Origin: Myxococcales bacterium
Lineage (GTDB): Bacteria > Myxococcota_A > UBA9160 > SMWR01
Direction: 5' to 3'
Assembly (NCBI GenBank): GCA_022572485.1
Contig: JACZVU010000004.1
Coordinates: 1 to 43,429, forward strand
Length of the DNA stretch: 43,429 bases
The notes under the pieces were generated by a model. The model made no database searches, had not been told where the DNA came from, and saw only the letters and a program-made list of their open reading frames with translations. The position numbers and the translations under genes are program-made. Below are positions 1 to 7,329 of this stretch, in pieces. Position 1 is the first letter of the stretch; every line of letters begins with the position of its first letter.

Positions 1-433
1 CGCGCCCGAAGGGCCCGTCTACCAGGCGGGCACGCTTTCGGGCAACCCGCTCGCGATGGCGGCTGGGCTCGCCACGCTTCGCGAGCTCGCCAAACCCGGA
101 ACCTACGAACGCCTCGGGGCGACTTCTCAGCGGATGGCGGATGGCTTGACCGAGGTCGCCCGCGAAGTTGGGGTCGAATTTACCGCGGTCGCGGTCGGGG
201 GAGCGTTCGGTTTCTTCTTTCACCCGGGCCCGGTTCGAAACTTTGCAGACGCCCAGAAGGCCCACGCGGAGCGTTTCAAGCGCTTTTTCCAGAGCATGCT
301 CGAGCAGGGGGTCTATTTCGCGCCGTCTCCATTCGAGTGCGGATTCGCCTCTCTGGCCCACAAATCTCGGGACATCGAGGCCACTTTGGTAGCCGCGCGG
401 GTCGCGATGCAGAAAGCCGCGAGGGTGCGTTGA
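1..433 (+). CDS. hemL: Glutamate-1-semialdehyde 2,1-aminomutase, C-terminal part
   Basis: This is the 3' end of a gene that begins before the window; the open frame runs in from base 2. The product is a PLP-dependent class-III aminotransferase that converts glutamate-1-semialdehyde to 5-aminolevulinate in C5-pathway tetrapyrrole synthesis. The visible part starts at the conserved segment GPVYQAGTLSGNPLAMAAG, typical of GSA aminomutases near the second half of the PLP domain. It continues through the small C-terminal domain with GVYFAPSPFECGFASLAH, also characteristic of HemL. About 143 residues are present, so roughly the first two thirds of the protein lie upstream. The pyridoxal lysine is outside the window. 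The next gene, atpZ, starts about 100 bp downstream on the same strand, and no functional link is implied. Confidence 0.93.
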   Translation, partial: APEGPVYQAGTLSGNPLAMAAGLATLRELAKPGTYERLGATSQRMADGLTEVAREVGVEFTAVAVGGAFGFFFHPGPVRNFADAQKAHAERFKRFFQSMLEQGVYFAPSPFECGFASLAHKSRDIEATLVAARVAMQKAARVR

Positions 434-532
434 GCCCCTCCCGGGTGTTGGCTAGGATGCGCGCCGTCCTCCGGGGTCGTGATTTGCAGCGATTGCCGGG
501 GGATACCGCGTTACTGTGGTGACCGATTTACT

Positions 533-796
533 GTGACGGACCGGCAACATGAGAAGGAGTCTCAAGCCGGTCAGAACCGGCGACAGGGTGCCGTCTACCA
601 GGGCGCATTCGAGGCCGTCATCGCGCTGTTGATCGCGGTCGGTCTCGGATACTGGCTGGACGGATATTTCGGCACCACACCCGTGCTTCTTCTGATTGGA
701 ACCGCGATCGGGTTTGCATCTTTCACCGTTCGGCTGCTTCGCCTGGGTCGTTGGATGAGGGATGAGAATTCGGGCGACACCGACGAGAGCGAATGA
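533..796 (+). CDS. atpZ: AtpZ/ATPase gene1-like F0 accessory protein
   Basis: This is a small membrane protein of about 87 residues at the head of the F0 gene set. It has two predicted membrane helices, around GAFEAVIALLIAVGLGYWL and PVLLLIGTAIGFASFTV, separated by a short DGYFGTT turn and followed by a charged tail. That layout fits the AtpZ/AtpI 'ATPase gene1' family found ahead of atpB, which assists assembly or ion supply of the F0 rotor. The start is uncertain. I chose GTG at 533 because the family begins shortly before the first helix; an in-frame GTG at 479 would add 18 residues. The stop overlaps the next start in an ATGA arrangement (793-796), so translation is probably coupled. Confidence 0.75.
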   Translation: MTDRQHEKESQAGQNRRQGAVYQGAFEAVIALLIAVGLGYWLDGYFGTTPVLLLIGTAIGFASFTVRLLRLGRWMRDENSGDTDESE

Positions 797-1251
797 TGAG
801 CATCGACCCCATAGAGCGCTGGAACATCGCGATTTCCGCCGGCGCGGTTGTGACTTCGCTCGCGGTTGCGACGCCCGCGTTCACTACGAGCCTTGCAGTC
901 GGGGCCGCGCTCGAAGCCGCCAATTTCCGGGCGTTGCGACGCTCTGCACAATTTCTCTTCTGGGGCGTGATGCCCGGACAGCGCGCCTGGGCGGCCGTCT
1001 TCGGGTTGCGGTTTGGCTTGCTCGCGATCGGCATCTGTGCGGCGCTCTATTTCGGTGCCGACGCCGCCGGTTTGTTGATCGGTCTGTCGCTCATCATGCC
1101 CGCGACGATCATCGAAACTTGGCGGTCGCGACCGCTGATCGACCCGAATGCGCCGCGACTTGCCGACGACGATCAGAGCTGGGACCGCTGGAATCCCTGG
1201 TTGGCGCGCGAGACCGAAGCGCCTGACGAGCCGGAGGAAGAGAGTTGGTGA
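793..1251 (+). CDS. atpI: ATP synthase subunit I-like membrane protein
   Basis: This 152-residue protein has about four hydrophobic segments: residues 14-30, a second around 33-48, and two more around 73-90 and 92-108. A hydrophilic acidic C-terminus ends in DEPEEESW. Size, topology and position between atpZ and atpB match the ATP synthase I chain, a poorly conserved assembly factor for the c-ring. The sequence itself has no strong diagnostic motif, so the call rests mainly on context. The start ATG overlaps the atpZ stop by 4 bp, and another ATG follows immediately. The end overlaps the beginning of atpB, so the F0 genes form one tightly packed transcription unit. Confidence 0.7.
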   Translation: MMSIDPIERWNIAISAGAVVTSLAVATPAFTTSLAVGAALEAANFRALRRSAQFLFWGVMPGQRAWAAVFGLRFGLLAIGICAALYFGADAAGLLIGLSLIMPATIIETWRSRPLIDPNAPRLADDDQSWDRWNPWLARETEAPDEPEEESW

Positions 1252-1961
1252 ACATCTACACCCCGCTTGAACCCGCGGTTCCGTGGGTCATCCAGGCGGC
1301 GATTCTCGCCGGCATTTTGATGTTCGCCACGGGAATCTTGATTCGCCGCAGAATCACCGCGGAAAACGGCGGACTGCTTCCCGACGATGGCGTGACGCTT
1401 CGCAACTGTTTCGAGGTGGCCGTCGAGGCGCTCGCCAACCTGGCCCGCGACCGGATCGGAGACGACTGGCGCAAATATTTTCCGATCATCGGCACGATGT
1501 TCGTTTTCATCTTGTTTTCGAATCTGATCGGACTCCTCCCCGGAGTCGAGGGTGCGACTTCGGATGCGAACACCACCTGGGCCTGGGCGGTGATTTCCTG
1601 GGTCGTCTACACCTGGGTGGGCGTCGCGAAGCACAAGCAGAAATACCTGGCCAAGTTCATGGGGCCGAGTTTTTTCGAGAAACAATGGTTCGGGCGAACC
1701 GTGCACTTCCGTTTGTTGGCCCCTCTGATCTTCGTTATCGAGGTTCCATTGGACCTGGCGCGGATCGGTACCCTGGCGGTACGGCTATTGGCCAATATGT
1801 TCGCGGACCACACGGTCATCGCTGTGTGGTTGACGCTGGTTCCGATCGGCGTGCCCGCCATCTTCATGGGGCTCGGGTTGATCGTCTCGTTCCTGCAGGC
1901 CTTCATCTTTTCTCTGCTCACCATGATCTACATCGGCTTGGCGCTCGACGAACCCCATTAA
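1248..1961 (+). CDS. atpB: F0F1 ATP synthase subunit a
   Basis: Subunit a is the membrane stator that forms the two ion half-channels beside the rotating c-ring. The protein is about 237 residues with five to six predicted membrane helices. It carries the family hallmark VRLLANMFADH near residues 178-188, where R179 corresponds to the essential stator arginine. The usual SNLIGLLPG (about residues 91-99) follows the first long helix. A strong Shine-Dalgarno sequence, GGAGGAAG (about 1233-1240), precedes two in-frame starts, TTG 1245 and GTG 1248. I prefer GTG 1248 on spacing. The start lies inside the end of the atpI-like gene. The c-subunit gene follows after 44 bp. Confidence 0.95.
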   Translation: MNIYTPLEPAVPWVIQAAILAGILMFATGILIRRRITAENGGLLPDDGVTLRNCFEVAVEALANLARDRIGDDWRKYFPIIGTMFVFILFSNLIGLLPGVEGATSDANTTWAWAVISWVVYTWVGVAKHKQKYLAKFMGPSFFEKQWFGRTVHFRLLAPLIFVIEVPLDLARIGTLAVRLLANMFADHTVIAVWLTLVPIGVPAIFMGLGLIVSFLQAFIFSLLTMIYIGLALDEPH

Positions 1962-2005
1962 GGGGAGCTTCGAGTACCAGGCTCTCGTTCACCAAGGAGA
2001 AAATC

Positions 2006-2332
2006 GTGATTTGGAATTTCAGGAGGGCCATACTTTGGAGTTTGTTTCTCGTGGCGCTGCCCATGGTGGCCGGTGCCGAGGACGGCAGCGGTAGCAGTCC
2101 CGAAGGGAGCTGGGGATACGCGCTTGGCGCTGGCCTCGCCATCGGACTCGCGGGCTTTGGCTGCGCCATTGGCCAGGGAATGACCGCAGGAAATACGACC
2201 GCGGGTATCGCGCGAAACCCCGGTGCAGCTGGGTCGATGTTTACCACCTTCATTCTCGGTATGGTCTTGATCGAGTCGATCGCAATCTACGCATTCGTGA
2301 TTGCCATTCTGTTGGTGCTGGCGATTACCTGA
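2006..2332 (+). CDS. atpE: F0F1 ATP synthase subunit c with N-terminal signal-like extension
   Basis: This is the rotor-ring proteolipid. The mature hairpin is seen from GSWGYALGAGLAIG (about residue 34) to the C-terminus, with the polar-loop segment ARNPGA at residues 69-74. The ion site is E90 in LIESIAIYAF, with Q57 in AIGQG on helix 1, S91 next to the glutamate and Y95. The first about 25 residues form a signal-peptide-like sequence (two arginines, a hydrophobic stretch, then AGAED) not found in short c-subunits. The total is 108 residues, against about 70-90 usually. The GTG start at 2006 follows AAGGAGA (1994-2000) at good spacing. No F1 genes follow, so they must lie elsewhere. The Q/E/S/Y set leaves open proton or sodium coupling. 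Confidence 0.93.
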   Translation: MIWNFRRAILWSLFLVALPMVAGAEDGSGSSPEGSWGYALGAGLAIGLAGFGCAIGQGMTAGNTTAGIARNPGAAGSMFTTFILGMVLIESIAIYAFVIAILLVLAIT

Positions 2333-2412
2333 TCATCGATGCGTGCTTTGTTTGAACGGAGCTGAAGCAGCCATGTGTGTTTTTGCACCGACCCATTTAC
2401 GATTGCGGAGCC

Positions 2413-2560
2413 GCCGGGCGGGAACTCGACGTGGAACTCACCCCTGTAGTATTCCACGTCGAACTCAGTGCCCCCGCCCGACGACTCCAGTCCCGCCGGG
2501 CCCCCGGTCCCTTGAAGGGGCGTTGGCGGGTGTGCTCGAAGGCACACTGCTCCTAGAGCA
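2413..2560. other. Hairpin-rich non-coding stretch between atpE and tmk
   Basis: No convincing gene lies in 2333-2681. Within it, several inverted repeats follow one another: an 11-bp perfect repeat TCGACGTGGAA (2426-2436) with TTCCACGTCGA (2452-2462), flanked by CGGGCGGG (2415-2422) and CCCGCCCG (2473-2480). Next come CCCGCC (2492-2497) with GGCGGG (2525-2530) enclosing CCCTTGAAGGG, then GTGTGC/GCACAC (2530-2547), and TGCTC/GAGCA (2548-2560). There is no T-run after any of them, so this is not a classic intrinsic terminator. It could be a structured leader of tmk, a Rho-type termination region after the atp genes, or a small RNA. GC-rich DNA makes chance stems common, but the 11-bp arm pair is unlikely to be chance. 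Confidence 0.4.
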
Positions 2561-2681
2561 AGCACCGTGCCGACGGGCGAGCCACTCGCTGCGGTTGGGT
2601 TTTCGCAGCAGCGTCGAGGACTTCCATGTGCATAGCCGGCTCGGGTTCTGCGTGGCGTGAACGGTTGAGAGCCGCATCCCC

Positions 2682-3287
2682 GTGAACGGCGGGCGGCTGA
2701 TCGCGTTCGAGGGCCTCGACGGCTGCGGGAAGAGCACGCAGCTCGAACGCTTGGCGACACGCTTGCGCGCGGCTGGCTGCGACGTCGTTACTACCCGTGA
2801 GCCCACCGAATTTCCGAGCGGTCAGCGCATTCGCGAGATGGCGCGCTCGGGCAAGGAGCTCGATCCCGAGGAAGAACTGCGCTGGTTCGTCGAGGACCGG
2901 CGGGTGCACGTCGCCGAGATCATCGCGCCCGCGCTGCGCGCCGACCAGATCCTATTGACCGACCGCTACTATCTGTCGACCGTCGCCTATCAGGGCGCGC
3001 GCGGCTTGGATTACCAGCAAATTCTCGCGGACAGCGAGGCCGAGTTTCCGACTCCCGACCTCGTCGTGCTGCTGGAGCTCGATCCCCAGAAAGCGATCGA
3101 GCGCGTGCGCGTGCGAGGCTCCGAGATCGAGGGCGTCTTCGAACGGCGCGCGTTTCTCGCGCGGGTCGCTTTGATCTTCGACGCCCTCGACTGCTCCTAT
3201 CTGAAGCGCGTGTCTGGAGATGGAGAGCAGAGTCAGGTCGAAGCCACCATCGCCGAGCGTGTGCGCGAACAGCTCGGTCTCGGCTAA
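2682..3287 (+). CDS. tmk: Thymidylate kinase
   Basis: The enzyme phosphorylates dTMP to dTDP with ATP, an essential step of dTTP synthesis in the cytoplasm. The protein has 201 residues, the normal length. The P-loop FEGLDGCGKST lies at about residues 9-19. The DR(Y/H) segment TDRYYLSTVAYQGA follows near residue 90, and TREP near residue 39 matches the dTMP-binding region. The frame opens with GTG at 2682; no strong Shine-Dalgarno sequence is seen, but the P-loop sits at the usual distance from this start. The lid region near VRGSEIEGVFERRAFL lacks an obvious arginine cluster, so I cannot assign type I or II. It stands alone and converges on the SurA-like gene. Confidence 0.95.
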   Translation: MNGGRLIAFEGLDGCGKSTQLERLATRLRAAGCDVVTTREPTEFPSGQRIREMARSGKELDPEEELRWFVEDRRVHVAEIIAPALRADQILLTDRYYLSTVAYQGARGLDYQQILADSEAEFPTPDLVVLLELDPQKAIERVRVRGSEIEGVFERRAFLARVALIFDALDCSYLKRVSGDGEQSQVEATIAERVREQLGLG

Positions 3288-3350
3288 AACGAACCAGGCG
3301 GAGAGGTTCCTTCCCTCCCTTTTCTCTCACCGTCTCGCGATCCGCTCTCC

Positions 3351-4376
3351 TTACTGAAATAGCGCGCCCGGCTCCGTATCAGCGGGATCGACGGTGGTGG
3401 TGTCGAGTTTGGCGGCGTCTGCGAAGTATCCATAGCGCTGGATGTAGGTGTGCTTTCGGAGTTCCTCCATCCAGATCATGAATTCCGACTCCATCATCCC
3501 CTGCTGGATTTCCCGGTAGAGCCCTGGCTTCGCCGTTTCGTAGCTGACCCGTTCAAAGGCTTTCCTCTCGACGAGTTGGAGCAGGTTGCACCCGAAGGGT
3601 TGTCTATTGACCGGGCTGACTCCACCCGGTTCGAGTTTCGCTACAAGTTCGGCCATCCACGCCGCCAGCGATGATTCGTGTAACCAGCCGATGTCCCCGC
3701 CCTGCTCCGGTGCGACCACCGAAATTTCGGATGCTGCCGCTTCGAACGTTTCTCCAGCGGCGATTCGCTCGGCGGCGGCGCTCACCTCGGTACAGGCTGC
3801 ATCGGCGTCCTTGCCCGGGCCGACCGGGACCAACAGCTGGCGCAAATGAACCAGATCTCCTCCGTCGGGTTGGTCTTTGAACCGTTGATCGTAGAGCCTG
3901 CGGAGGGCCGTCTCCTCGATTTCGATTTTCGGCATCAGCACTATCTGAAGGACTCTCTGGTATTCGATCTTTTCCTTGAGCTGCTCGCGGTAATCCTCGA
4001 AATCCATGTTGTTTGTGCGCACGCTCTTCTCAAGCTGTTCGAGAGTAAGTCCGTTGTCGCCTGCGATCATTGCGATCGTTTCATCGATCTCTTCGTCGGA
4101 GGCGTACAGCTCCATCCGCTTCACTTCGTTGCGAATCAGTTGGTTTTCGATCATTCGCTCGAGCCCCTGAGCGCGCAGTTTCGCGATCTGATCGTCTCCA
4201 CTGCCGGCAGCGCGCATCTGTTGCTCCCTCTCGGCGACCATCGCGATCACTTCAGAGAAGAGGACGACGTCCTCACCGACCTGGGCGGCGACGCCGTCGA
4301 CGAGGATCTCATCGGGCGAGGCCGGCGAGACGGAGAGGAGAACTCCCGCGGCAATCCACGGGAACATGCGTCGCAC
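3351..4376 (-). CDS. surA: SurA-like periplasmic peptidyl-prolyl isomerase
   Basis: This is a parvulin-type chaperone that would assist folding of outer-membrane proteins in the periplasm. The N-terminus has a signal peptide (two arginines, then MFPWIAAGVLLSV). The SurA N-domain follows with VDGVAAQVGEDVVLFSEV, and one parvulin domain is seen at about residues 173-274 (from VHLRQLLVPVG to GDIGWLHESSL and on to LQLVERK). Canonical SurA has two parvulin domains and about 430 residues; this one has one domain and about 341. The frame stays open upstream to 4619, but AGGAGG (4382-4387) sits 5 nt before GTG 4376, so I place the start there. The upstream 81 codons look non-coding. ATG 4367 is an alternative. 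It may also be named PpiC/PrsA-like. Confidence 0.82.
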   Translation of the reverse strand: MRRMFPWIAAGVLLSVSPASPDEILVDGVAAQVGEDVVLFSEVIAMVAEREQQMRAAGSGDDQIAKLRAQGLERMIENQLIRNEVKRMELYASDEEIDETIAMIAGDNGLTLEQLEKSVRTNNMDFEDYREQLKEKIEYQRVLQIVLMPKIEIEETALRRLYDQRFKDQPDGGDLVHLRQLLVPVGPGKDADAACTEVSAAAERIAAGETFEAAASEISVVAPEQGGDIGWLHESSLAAWMAELVAKLEPGGVSPVNRQPFGCNLLQLVERKAFERVSYETAKPGLYREIQQGMMESEFMIWMEELRKHTYIQRYGYFADAAKLDTTTVDPADTEPGALFQ

Positions 4377-4827
4377 CGAGGCCTCCTGCGGAATGTCGGG
4401 CAGTGCCCGAAAGGCGGTCGATCCAAAAACCATTTCCGATGGTAGCGTCGATCCGCGAGCGGTTTTCCCAGCACCTACCTCAATGCCGATCGGATCCAAG
4501 CGCTGCACGTGGTAGCCTGCGGAGGGCTGGGAGCTGCGCGGAGAGCGCCAACCGGCTGCCTCTGTTGAGTCCGGCCTGTTAAGTTGTTGATTATTCAAAT
4601 CGTTTGGGGAATCTTCCATGGTAGATCAAGGTGTTGGCGGCCTTTCCCAAACATAGATATTTACTTAACAAAAACAAAATGTTAGAAATGTAGACCTGCG
4701 GAAATGAGGACGCTGGGAAGCAACGTGCTCAACGCGATGTAAAACATCCGAAACGCGCGAAGGCGCACCCGCCCATCCGGCTCGACGAGCCACTCCAGAA
4801 CGCAACCCGCACCCGAGAGTTCCCCCG
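4377..4827. promoter_or_regulatory. Divergent intergenic region with an AT-rich block
   Basis: This 451-bp spacer separates the divergent surA-like and acyl-CoA synthetase genes and should hold promoters for both. Its centre (about 4650-4692) is strikingly AT-rich against the GC-rich background and contains TAACA (4666-4670) and TGTTA (4680-4684) as an inverted repeat with a 9-bp spacer. AT-rich DNA of this kind often marks promoters or sites for regulators and nucleoid proteins. I cannot assign -35/-10 boxes with confidence. The surA frame is open through 4377-4619, but no recognisable protein domain appears there. Confidence 0.4.
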
Positions 4828-6918
4828 ATGATCAGCAAACGACTGGACTCATTTTTCAACCCGAAGGCGATTGCGATCGTTGGTGCGAGCGATCGCGGCA
4901 GTTCCTGGTTGAAGGAGATCTACTCCAACCTCAAGGCACTGGATTTTCCGGGGCCGATTTTTCCGATCAACCCGCGCCGCTCCACGGTGTGGGATCAACC
5001 CGCCTACCCGAACCTCCGCGAAACGCCCATTCCAGCCGAGCTCGCAATCATCGCGATTCCCGCTGAGGCCGCGATCGAGGCCGTCAAGGCGTGCGGCGAA
5101 GCCGGAGTGCCCGGAGCCATGGTGGTCTCGAGCGGCTTTCGCGATGCAGGTCCCGCAGGCGCCGAGCTCCAGATCCAACTCGCCGCGGCTGCAATCGAAG
5201 GCGACGTCACGCTCATCGGGCCCAACGTCGAGGGCTTCATCAACTATCTCGGCCGGGTCGCCGCCTACGGCGCCGAGATGCCTCCGACTGCGACAGCCGG
5301 TTCGATCTCAATGTTTTCCCAGAGCGGTACAGCGGCCTGGGCGTTCACCCATATGGCTGGAGATCGCGGCGTCGGTATCCGCGTCGTGACCGGCGTCGGT
5401 GTCGAAGCCACTCTCGGAATCGGTGAGCTTCTCGAGTGGGCAGCGAGCGATCCCGGGACGACCGTTGCAGCTTGCTATATCGAGACCATCCGCGACATTG
5501 GCGTTCTCGTGAAGGGGCTCGAAGCGATGGATCGCGCAGGCAAGCGGGTCGTCGTCTGTTGCCCGCGTGTCACGGGCGAAGCCGCGAAGGCTTCGGTGAT
5601 CGCCCACACTGGGGAGCTCCTCGGGGACACCACGTTGCGCGATGCGAAGCTTCGCCGACTTGGCGCCGCTGTCGTTCATGATCCGATCGCGTTGTTCGAA
5701 ACCGCCCTGCTGCTGGAGAAAGCGCCGGAGTATTGCTTGGGAAAACTCGCGGTGGCCATGCAATCCGGCGGCAACTGCACCCTTTTTGCCGATGCGCTCA
5801 ACGATGCTCGGGTGCCGCTCGAAAAATTCAGTGCCGCAACCATGAATACACTTTCCGGGATTCTTCCCGATTTCAGCGAGCCGCGTAATCCGCTCGACGT
5901 GACCGGCCAGGCGATCTTCGACAACCAGATCTACTGCGAGGCGATCAATGTGCTGGCCGCCGACCCCGAAGTGGGCATGATCGTGATCGACGTCGCGCCG
6001 AGCCGGAAGCGCCCCGACGACTCCGATCTCACGACGATCCTCGCCCACGCGGGTAAGGTTCAGCGCGAGAGCGGCAAGCCCGTAATTTCCGTGCTGGCGA
6101 CGCCCCTGTCCTATACCGGACGAACCGCAGAGCCGATCATCGAACATTCCGTGGTGGTATTGCACGGTCACGCACCCGCTGCGGCTGCGATTGCGGGCCT
6201 CTACGAAATTTCTCGGGAACGCTTGCCCGTTGCTGAGCGACATGCCGCCAAGCCGCGCGTCTCGATCGCGCCGGGGATTCTGGACGAGGCCCAGGCCGCC
6301 GAGATCTTCACCCAGTACGGGATCGAGAGACCGCGCGAAGCGGTCGTCAACGGCCCCGAGCAAGCGGCGGAGGTCGCCCGTGATCTCGACTGTCGCATCG
6401 TCGTCAAACTCGTCTGCGCCGAAGTGCCCCACAAGGCACACGAGGGTCTCGTGAAATTGAGCCTCGATTCACCCGATGAAGTGAAGATCGCCACACAAGA
6501 AGTGCAAGACCGCGCGCGCGAAATGGGTGTCGACGCGACTCGCTTGTTGGTGCAGGAGCAGCTCGCGGCCGGGCCGGAGTTCCTGATCGGCGTGACGGTG
6601 GACCCGATCTACGGGCCCGCGATGACGGTGTGTGCCGGCGGCGGGGGCGTGTCCGGTGAAACGGCATTCAATCTGCTTCCACTGCGACAGGGCGAGGCGA
6701 CGGAGATCGCGTCTGGTGCTGCAGTGGGCGCATCCGTCGAATTGTCCGATTCCGAATTGAAAGAACTCGCCGATGTAGTGGAGCGTTTCGCGTGGCTCGC
6801 TGAAGATCTGTCCGACCGAATTCTCGAAATTGAAGCAAATCCCATCATCATTACCGGTGGTCGTGCGGTTGCTGTGGATGCACTCGCGGTCGCTAAAGAT
6901 GAAATAGGAGAGAGCTGA
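4828..6918 (+). CDS. Acyl-CoA synthetase (NDP-forming), fused alpha and beta domains
   Basis: This enzyme family interconverts acyl-CoA plus ADP and phosphate with free acid plus CoA and ATP. The 696-residue protein has the full fused order. A CoA-binding Rossmann domain comes first ([16 protein letters not shown], residues 12-27). Succinyl-CoA-ligase-like domains follow, with the conserved histidine in AHTGELLGD (about residue 259), the expected phosphohistidine position. A C-terminal ATP-grasp domain begins near residue 480 ([18 protein letters not shown]) and includes [16 protein letters not shown]. The ATG at 4828 gives the usual N-terminus; GAGAG lies upstream. The stop overlaps the start of the Kal-like gene by one base (TGATG), indicating one transcript and a shared pathway. 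The acyl substrate cannot be read from sequence. Confidence 0.9.
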   Translation: MISKRLDSFFNPKAIAIVGASDRGSSWLKEIYSNLKALDFPGPIFPINPRRSTVWDQPAYPNLRETPIPAELAIIAIPAEAAIEAVKACGEAGVPGAMVVSSGFRDAGPAGAELQIQLAAAAIEGDVTLIGPNVEGFINYLGRVAAYGAEMPPTATAGSISMFSQSGTAAWAFTHMAGDRGVGIRVVTGVGVEATLGIGELLEWAASDPGTTVAACYIETIRDIGVLVKGLEAMDRAGKRVVVCCPRVTGEAAKASVIAHTGELLGDTTLRDAKLRRLGAAVVHDPIALFETALLLEKAPEYCLGKLAVAMQSGGNCTLFADALNDARVPLEKFSAATMNTLSGILPDFSEPRNPLDVTGQAIFDNQIYCEAINVLAADPEVGMIVIDVAPSRKRPDDSDLTTILAHAGKVQRESGKPVISVLATPLSYTGRTAEPIIEHSVVVLHGHAPAAAAIAGLYEISRERLPVAERHAAKPRVSIAPGILDEAQAAEIFTQYGIERPREAVVNGPEQAAEVARDLDCRIVVKLVCAEVPHKAHEGLVKLSLDSPDEVKIATQEVQDRAREMGVDATRLLVQEQLAAGPEFLIGVTVDPIYGPAMTVCAGGGGVSGETAFNLLPLRQGEATEIASGAAVGASVELSDSELKELADVVERFAWLAEDLSDRILEIEANPIIITGGRAVAVDALAVAKDEIGES

Positions 6919-7304
6919 TGTCCAAAGAAGCGACAATCCGTGTTCGCATGTCTGCCCGCGACGCTCACTACGGCGGCAATCTGGTTCCCGGTGCCAAAAT
7001 GCTCGAGATCTTCGGCGACCTCATCACCGACCTCGCCATCCAGCAAGATGGTGATGAAGGCCTGTTTCGCGCCTATCACGAAGTGGAATTTCTAGCTCCC
7101 GTCTACAGCGGTGACTTCATCGAAGCGAAAGGCAGCATCGTGAAATTGGGGAACACGTCGCGCCGCTGCGAGTTCGAAGCCTACAAGGTCATTGCGGTAC
7201 GACCCGACGTCAATGACTCGGCGGCGGACGTGCTCAAAGATCCGATTCTCGTCTGCCGCGCGATCGGCACCACGGTCGTTCCCAAGGATATGAAGCGAAC
7301 CTGA
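6918..7304 (+). CDS. kal: Hotdog-fold 3-aminobutyryl-CoA ammonia-lyase-like protein
   Basis: This 128-residue hotdog-fold protein closely resembles, from memory, Kal, the 3-aminobutyryl-CoA ammonia-lyase of lysine fermentation, which removes ammonia from L-3-aminobutyryl-CoA to give crotonyl-CoA. Matching segments include [19 protein letters not shown] near the N-terminus, [19 protein letters not shown] in the centre, and [14 protein letters not shown] then [17 protein letters not shown]. The length is that of Kal and of small thioesterases. None of the other lysine-fermentation genes (kamA, kamDE, kdd, kce) is present in this window. It may therefore act in a different beta-amino acid or acyl-CoA route with the overlapping acyl-CoA synthetase, which could conserve energy as ATP. 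A related hotdog thioesterase role is the main alternative. Confidence 0.78.
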   Translation: MSKEATIRVRMSARDAHYGGNLVPGAKMLEIFGDLITDLAIQQDGDEGLFRAYHEVEFLAPVYSGDFIEAKGSIVKLGNTSRRCEFEAYKVIAVRPDVNDSAADVLKDPILVCRAIGTTVVPKDMKRT

Positions 7305-7329
7305 GCCCGGCTTCGATGGGAAATAGCCG

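Noticed and set aside
4377..4619. 81-codon N-terminal extension of the SurA-like frame
   Set aside because: A good AGGAGG site lies 5 nt before GTG 4376, a signal peptide begins right after, and the extension shows no domain.
5308..6441. 377-codon antisense open frame opposite the acyl-CoA synthetase
   Set aside because: Long antisense frames are common in GC-rich genes; no domain or ribosome site supports it.
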